The notes under the pieces: generated by a model
The model's input: only the letters and a program-made list of their open reading frames with translations
Told to the model about the DNA's origin: nothing
The model's database searches: none
Position numbers and translations under genes: made by a program
In this document: positions 58,616-64,000 of the stretch, piece after piece
Layout: each line of letters starts with the position of its first letter
How positions within the stretch are numbered: the first letter of the stretch is position 1
Assembly: GCA_015680685.1 (NCBI GenBank)
Contig: MNCI01033545.1
Location: 91,280 to 155,279, forward strand
DNA length: 64,000 nucleotides
Reading direction: 5' to 3'
From: Gnetum montanum
Taxonomy: Eukaryota; Streptophyta; Gnetopsida; Gnetales; Gnetaceae

Positions 58616-58631
58616 TTTAGTCATGGGGGTA
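58616..58631 (+). other. Element B polypurine tract region
   Basis: TTTAGTCATGGGGGTA immediately before the 3' LTR, matching the tract of element A. Confidence 0.65.
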
Positions 58632-59487
58632 TGATGAATTACATTTTTCACAAACCTGATATTGGAGCCTTGACATCGGGTATCCGATGTCAGAGCCCAA
58701 GACATGATGTCAAATACTTGATATCGTAAGGTATATGCATGCCTATAAACATAGTACTTGGGCTCACAATTTGAGGGAGTTTTTTTCATTAGTTTTTGTC
58801 ATAGTTAGTGAAGCTCTTGCAATTTGTTCTTTCCAAAGTTAGAATATTTTTTGAGTGTCCATAGTAGGAGTCTAGGTGTGTACAGATCTTTGTTCGAACA
58901 CTAATGTACCTGAGCACAACAATGTGATGGGAATAAAAATGAACCCTTTTGACAATCCTTGTAGCATTGAGAATAGATTAATATTTCCTTTAATGCACTT
59001 TACTTTCATGCACTTTACTTTAATGCATTTAAATTAAGCAATTAATTTCCAATTGTTAATGAACATAAGCACGACCACTTCAAGCATACATATAGTGCTT
59101 GGTAACCCAGCAACGCTTAACATTTGGTAGCCCATCAGTGCTATATGTGTTTAGGATGTGTCTAGGAAAGTGGAACAGGTACTTGTATTAGGCTAGCTAG
59201 GTAGTGAATGAATTAGATCTTAAATTACTCTACTTGTCATTCTTGTTGTAGACGACTAAATTATAAAACATAAAATGAGAAAAATCATGTACCTCAATTA
59301 CACTTAAACCATATCCTTGAGTTTCACAAGTGTAGTTGGGAAGACAATGAACATTCTTAACATCCATTTCACTTCCTAGAGGAACTAGTGCACTGGAGAA
59401 CTATAGGTCCATAGAATTTAACTGGATTGCATGTGAATGTCTTAGTGATTCATATGGTTGGGCGTAGGGATACCTCACTGCTCATCA
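58632..59487 (+). repeat. Element B 3' LTR
   Basis: 856 bp, TGATGAATTA to CTGCTCATCA. It differs from the 5' LTR by many C/T and G/A changes and a 15-bp tandem duplication (TGCACTTTACTTTCA, near 58996), which accounts for the extra length. Its TATA has become TATAAACA at 58744-58751. Confidence 0.88.
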
Positions 59488-59492
59488 GTAAG

Positions 59493-59628
59493 GTTCTTAT
59501 TTTTCAAGTCATAAGATTTGGGTTTGAACCTAGGCAAAGCCACTCGAAAGAGCTTAAGCTTTTGCTCATCCACCAAGCCTCCTAGACCTTCCCTTAGAAA
59601 GAGCATTGAACCTCTAGGTGATGGTCCT
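59493..59628 (+). mobile_element. SINE-C copy split by element B
   Basis: Continues the sequence ATGGTAAG left of element B (49554-49561) with GTTCTTATTTTTCAAG, matching ATGGTAAGGTGTTTGTTTCTCAAG of the copy at 45711 (minus). It then has TGGGTTTGAACCTAGG (B box) and the usual body and end (GGTGATGGTCCTT). Confidence 0.75.
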
Positions 59629-60757
59629 TAACTAATCCTAAAAATTTTTTGTTATAAATAGGAAAATCATCATGCCTTACCTTTATTTAGAAGCACCCTC
59701 ATGGGTTTTCACTTCTTATTAAATGGTTTTTTGAAAATTTGTCTATATATATTCATAGGACATGTAGTGAAAACAAAACTTTAGTGAAATTAAAGTAAAA
59801 AATAAATAGGTTTTAACTTCTTACTAGAGAGTTTTTTATAAAGGAGTCTAAGTCATTGTCCCCTCCAAATAAAAACAAATGCAATAATAATAAATAATTG
59901 CAAAAAAATTTGATAGTTTTTCCAACCAAAATTCACAAATCCTAAGGGTAAGTCTTAGCCTATAAAATCAATGTCCCAAGTTCAGTTCCAATGGCCTACA
60001 ATATGTTATGTAAAAAAAATATTATAAAAGGAATTTTGAAACTAGAGTTAGAGGGTCTTAGTAGGTGTAAATTAAAATTCAGTTTCAATTTCAATTTCAC
60101 ACATAAAAGGAAATAATAGCATAAAAGATGAATTAATTATTCAACCTTCATTAAAATTTTTCCTATCTAAGTTGTAACTGAAAAGTAACATCTTTCATAA
60201 CATAATGTTTAACTCTTAAAGGAAGGTCATAATTATGTTTTTACTATTAGAAAATAAATGCATAATGATGTTGCGAACTAGAACAAAGAATAAGTGGCTA
60301 AGTATATTTCAAATACAAAGAAAAACAATAGACAAAGTAAGTTGATCACAAAGAATAATACCATTAATACTTGATTAAAAGTTGTTGCAAATTATAGATA
60401 TTCATATTTTGTACAACTAGGCTCTTAAAAAATATGTAAAAATGAATATATACTTTCACTAAGAGGACATTAAGGAGAAATAATACAAAGAAGATGAGTA
60501 CTAATGGAAAGACCCTAATATATATTAGACACTATAAAAAATTCAAATTTATGGATAAGTGACTTACACTTATCTCTAATTTTTCTCTTCCAAAATTACA
60601 ATGATACATACATCCTCTAAGACTTATTAAATTTGTTATGAGTAAGATCATCCTTGACAATTATCTCATATGCAACCGTATTGTTAAAAGACAGATTAGA
60701 TCTATCATCCTTCTAAAAAATATTGAAAAGGCTTAATTCAAGCTATTGTTAATTTTT
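59629..60757. other. AT-rich intergenic DNA
   Basis: No gene, LTR border or SINE signature. Strongly AT-rich with A- and T-runs. Confidence 0.4.
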
Positions 60758-60973
60758 TATGAGAGCGGTTACTCTAATAATTATAGTGGTAATTATTAGA
60801 GCAGTTACTCTAATAATTAGAGTGGTTATTATTAGGGTGGTTACTCTAATAATTAGAGAGGTAATTATTAGAGCAGTTACTTTAATAATTAGAGTGGTTA
60901 TTATTAGGGCGGTTACTCTAATTATTAGAGTGGTTATTATTAGAGCAGTTACTCTAATTATTAGAGTGGTTAT
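60758..60973 (+). repeat. 36-bp tandem repeat, six units, palindromic
   Basis: Six consecutive units of 36 bp of the form GAGCRGTTACTCTAATAATTA + GAGTGGTTATTATTA. Each unit contains the perfect 8-bp-arm palindrome ACTCTAATAATTAGAGT or close variants. Shorter related units continue to about 61070 (CTCTAAAATTAGAG). Because 36 is divisible by three, several frames stay open on both strands, but the Ile/Val/Arg repeats they encode are not a protein. It sits directly upstream of a TATA box and is best read as the U3 repeat of element C. Confidence 0.8.
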
Positions 60974-61103
60974 TATTAGAGGGGTAGTTTCTCTAAAATT
61001 AGAGTGGCAGTTTTTCTCTAAAATTAGAGGGGCAATTTCTCTAAAATTAGAGTGGCAGTTTTTGTAATTATTAGAGTAGTTGCTCCCAAGCCTATAAATA
61101 CAG
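60758..61103 (+). mobile_element. Putative 5' LTR (U3 part) of element C
   Basis: The tandem repeats are followed by AAGCCTATAAATACAG at 61088-61103 (TATA at 61092-61099), like CCTATAAATATAG of the element B LTR. Then the assembly gap starts. A gag of the same family begins about 590 bp after the TATA. The exact left border is uncertain (TGAGAGCGG at 60758 is a candidate). Confidence 0.5.
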
Positions 61104-61645
61104 NNNNNNNNNNNNNNNNNNNNNNNNNNNNNNNNNNNNNNNNNNNNNNNNNNNNNNNNNNNNNNNNNNNNNNNNNNNNNNNNNNNNNNNNNNNNNNNNN
61201 NNNNNNNNNNNNNNNNNNNNNNNNNNNNNNNNNNNNNNNNNNNNNNNNNNNNNNNNNNNNNNNNNNNNNNNNNNNNNNNNNNNNNNNNNNNNNNNNNNNN
61301 NNNNNNNNNNNNNNNNNNNNNNNNNNNNNNNNNNNNNNNNNNNNNNNNNNNNNNNNNNNNNNNNNNNNNNNNNNNNNNNNNNNNNNNNNNNNNNNNNNNN
61401 NNNNNNNNNNNNNNNNNNNNNNNNNNNNNNNNNNNNNNNNNNNNNNNNNNNNNNNNNNNNNNNNNNNNNNNNNNNNNNNNNNNNNNNNNNNNNNNNNNNN
61501 NNNNNNNNNNNNNNNNNNNNNNNNNNNNNNNNNNNNNNNNNNNNNNNNNNNNNNNNNNNNNNNNNNNNNNNNNNNNNNNNNNNNNNNNNNNNNNNNNNNN
61601 NNNNNNNNNNNNNNNNNNNNNNNNNNNNNNNNNNNNNNNNNNNNN
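61104..61645. other. Assembly gap (542 N)
   Basis: Unknown bases. By analogy with element B it should contain the rest of the 5' LTR and the primer site of element C. It follows a tandem palindromic repeat, a likely cause of assembly failure. Confidence 0.99.
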
Positions 61646-61684
61646 GAATGAACCCTTAGGGTTGATCAAAGGAAAGATAATACA

Positions 61685-63613
61685 ATGGTAAATCGCACAC
61701 TGAACAAGACGAAAATTTCTTCTTCTTCGTACAAGAACATTTCACCGCTTAGGACTAACACAAGAGATGGTTAGCGACATCATACACATAACTAAGATCT
61801 GCCAGTTCCTCAACAATTTCAGGTAGTATATACTCATCATGATGAGTATGTACCCGATTTCACCTTTATCCTCCACCAAGATGAACAACTGCATTGGAGA
61901 GACTTGGAGGGTAACATAGTGTTACCTCTAGACCGATCAGTCCCCAACATGCTCCTTCGTGCTGTCACACGAATAGGCATGCTGCTTTTATATGCGGAAT
62001 ACATTGCATGTGATCATGACATAAGGGACTATCATCCCATAGAAGTGCAATGTCAACGGGACTTGCGACAGGATAGTTACCATGCATCCTTGAAGGGTAA
62101 ATGGCCCCATAACACCCCACACATTTTAAGCGAAATTGGGGATGGCGAATCGGTTTGAACAGGTTCCCCACCAAATGATGTTCCCCCTCCTAACGATGGT
62201 CATGAGGTGGTGTATCAGAACCTCCACTCTATAGTTCACAACCCTGGTTCTGATCCCCAAGAACACGAAGTGTTCAACGAGGGAACACAAACACACGATA
62301 AGGGCGAACGTTCTGATAGTAATCACTATCAAGGCCAAGACCACCAAAGAGAAGGTAGAAAACACCGTCATGATGATGGTTCTCCTTCTTCTTCACCTTC
62401 ATCAGCATATTCACCCTCTCCTTCGATGTCGGGACGTAGTCATAAGGAAACTAACTGTGAGGATAAAGGAAGACAAAGTGAAAAACATTGACAAGATAGT
62501 TGAGAACGAGGACGAGGGCACTTTAGGGAATCACGGCATAGAAGAAGGGAGAGTAGGGAACCGTGTAGACATCACAGACGCTATGAACAAGATGACCATG
62601 AAGAACCCCTACTCACAACCAGAAGCATGTTAGATATCACGGAGGCTGTAAGAGTTCCAATAAGGCACCAAAAGGACAGTAGGATTAAGAGGTTAGACAT
62701 GAACAATATCCCATGATTTGAAGGGGGATACAACGCTGATCCTCAAAATCACTTACAAGCATTCCATGATGCGTGTGCCTTGCAGAACATCGAGAACAAA
62801 TGGCAAAAACTGAAGTTGTTCCCAAGGACACTAGTGAAAGAAGTAGAAAGCTGGTATCGGTCCTTAGAATCGGAATCCATTTGGAGGTGGAGTACGATGT
62901 TAGAGCTATTTAATGATAAGTATCAAATGTACTCCTGGTTGTCTAACCTTCGAAAGAAAATCCAAGGATGGAAGCAAGGAAATCATGAACCCTTGGATAC
63001 TACCATGGGCCGCTATTATGCACTGTTACATCGTTGTCCTGGCCATGGTTATTCGTAGCAGAATCAACTATGCCATCTCGTGGATGGACTTAGGCATGAA
63101 ACAAGGAGAACCCTTGGAACGTATGCCCAAGGGAGATTATCAGAGCTTAGGTCTCATCAGGTTCATAGATTGTTAGAGCAAGTAGCCAAGGAAGAAGGGG
63201 AGCTACGTAAGAGAGAAAGTACGGAAGAATACAACCGAGATCCTTCCATTCAAAAAAAGGGAGTGAGATTCTATGAAGAGGAGGAAGAGTCACCACTCGA
63301 AGAGATGGTGAATAGGAAAACTTTTCTGCTCCAAAAATTAACAACAGAAGTGTTGGCAAAGGTAGACCAAATGTGGGACTCCCTAGATAGTAGATTTGAA
63401 ACTATTCTTAAAATCATATAGGAGTCTAGGGAGTGAGCTAGTGACTATAACAAAAAGAAAAAGAGAGAAGTGGACAATGCATGTAACAAAGGTAAGGGCA
63501 AAATGGCCATCACCGAAGAGGTTGTGGATTCAGAAATGGATAATGACGGTGGATGTGAGATATGCCAATACGACCATCCTAAGGGATGTCGCCCAGTGAT
63601 CTCACATCTATAA
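61685..63613 (+). pseudogene. Element C gag
   Basis: Starts MVNRTLNKTKISSSSYKN. From ATG 61685 to the stop TAA at 63611-63613 is 642 codons with no net frameshift, the best-preserved gag here. Markers: DEYVPDFTFILHQDEQLHWR, DYHPIEVQ, SPSSSPSSAYSPSP, the retrotransposon-gag domain (GGYNADPQNHLQAFHDACAL, WQKLKLFPRTLVKEVESWYR, LLHRCPGHGY at about 62725-63055), a Lys/Glu-rich helical part (EQVAKEEGELRKRESTEE), and zinc knuckle CEICQYDHPKGC near 63557-63592. Internal stops remain (for example after DGESV near 62156 and a TAG after FETILKII). Confidence 0.82.
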
Positions 63614-64000
63614 GAATCTAGGGTGTATGCACTCAACACACGACTTAACAAATGACAAGAACCCCAATGGTTACCTTATCCCCAAGGTAACCCAAGGTAG
63701 TTCCACAAACCTTCAACGTATTATCCAAGTGGAACTCCACCACAACCTATTGAGCAACACCAACAGTGGAAATACCCACAGTCGTGGGGGATGCCACCAC
63801 TAAGACAACAATACCCCTACCAGCAACCAGATCCATATGGCTACTACGTGCACCAGCCAATCTCTCCATGTGACTCTATTGGTCACGTCACTCCTCAACC
63901 TCACTACCAAGCCCACAAGTATTATGGGACTCCCTCTTCTAGAGGTGATATTCTGGAAGCATATCATCCTTCTCATCTAGCTGCATCTCTTCCACCAATA
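63614..64000 (+). pseudogene. Element C gag-protease linker (runs off the window)
   Basis: In frame after the TAA: ESRVYALNTRLNK, then TGA, YPQGNPR, TAG, FHKPSTYYPSGTPPQP, and a Gln/Tyr/Pro-rich tail (QPDPYGYYVHQPISPCDS). It matches the element B linker, including the stop in the (P/F)R.FH context. The element continues beyond the window. Confidence 0.7.

Larger units (their letters stand above)
49562..59487 (+). mobile_element. Element B: complete OTA Ty3/gypsy retrotransposon without ORF3
   Basis: 9,926 bp on the plus strand with target duplication GTAAG (49557-49561 and 59488-59492). Same layout as element A (LTR, primer site, gag, protease, RT, RNase H, integrase, spacer, polypurine tract, LTR) but no extra ORF. 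It inserted into a SINE-C copy: the SINE continues after the right LTR. All frames are damaged. Confidence 0.92.

Noticed and set aside
60759-61067. Open frames on both strands encoding Ile/Val/Arg repeats
   Set aside because: Artefact of a 36-bp tandem repeat whose period is divisible by three; part of a promoter-proximal LTR repeat, not a protein. Frames extending over 60749-61669 run through the N gap.
1-64000. CRISPR arrays, bacterial operons, organellar genes, rRNA or functional tRNA genes
   Set aside because: None seen. tRNA-like motifs found are SINE heads that lack a complete cloverleaf.

Overview
The window is nuclear DNA from a seed plant with a large, AT-rich, retroelement-filled genome. 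A gymnosperm such as a conifer or relative is the best guess, because one ordinary small gene carries an intron of about 29 kb and is surrounded by old, stop-riddled LTR elements, LINE remnants and SINEs. Nothing bacterial or organellar is visible. The assembly has one 542-base run of N at 61104-61645.

Only two host genes can be supported. (1) A CASP-like (CASPL5A-type) four-helix membrane protein lies on the minus strand in three exons: 48452-48684, 18953-19085 and 18675-18866. The splice sites are canonical and the joined frame gives 185 residues with no stop. Its first intron (19086-48451) holds a complete 13.2-kb Ty3/gypsy element in the same orientation, an inverted repeat, an integrase fragment and several SINEs. 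(2) A SAUR-like auxin-response gene lies on the plus strand at 1586-1910. It has a TATA box and is broken by one frameshift.

Most of the rest belongs to one Ty3/gypsy family of the Athila/Tat (OTA) type, with LTRs of about 830-855 bp, TGATGA...TCATCA ends and a primer site resembling the tRNA-Asp type. Its copies are: a partial LTR at 1-411 (minus); a solo LTR at 3333-4161 (minus); a gag-only remnant at 5836-8440 (minus); complete element A at 30269-43421 (minus, target duplication ATAGC); complete element B at 49562-59487 (plus, target duplication GTAAG); and element C, starting near 60758 and running off the right edge (plus). Element A carries an extra coiled-coil ORF downstream of integrase, preceded by an internal promoter-like copy of the LTR core. 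Element B lacks this ORF although the flanking non-coding blocks are conserved.

The left 17 kb also contains an RTE-type LINE remnant (9786-11230) and an L1-type LINE (about 12400-16220) interrupted by an LTR-like insert. At least three tRNA-derived SINE families are scattered through the window. One of them (called SINE-C here) has six copies, including a 5'-truncated copy with a perfect 18-bp target duplication.

All retroelement reading frames here are decayed, largely by changes that look like cytosine deamination (CAG to TAG, CGG to TGA, TGG to TAG). Family assignments rest on motifs read by eye; no database search was possible.
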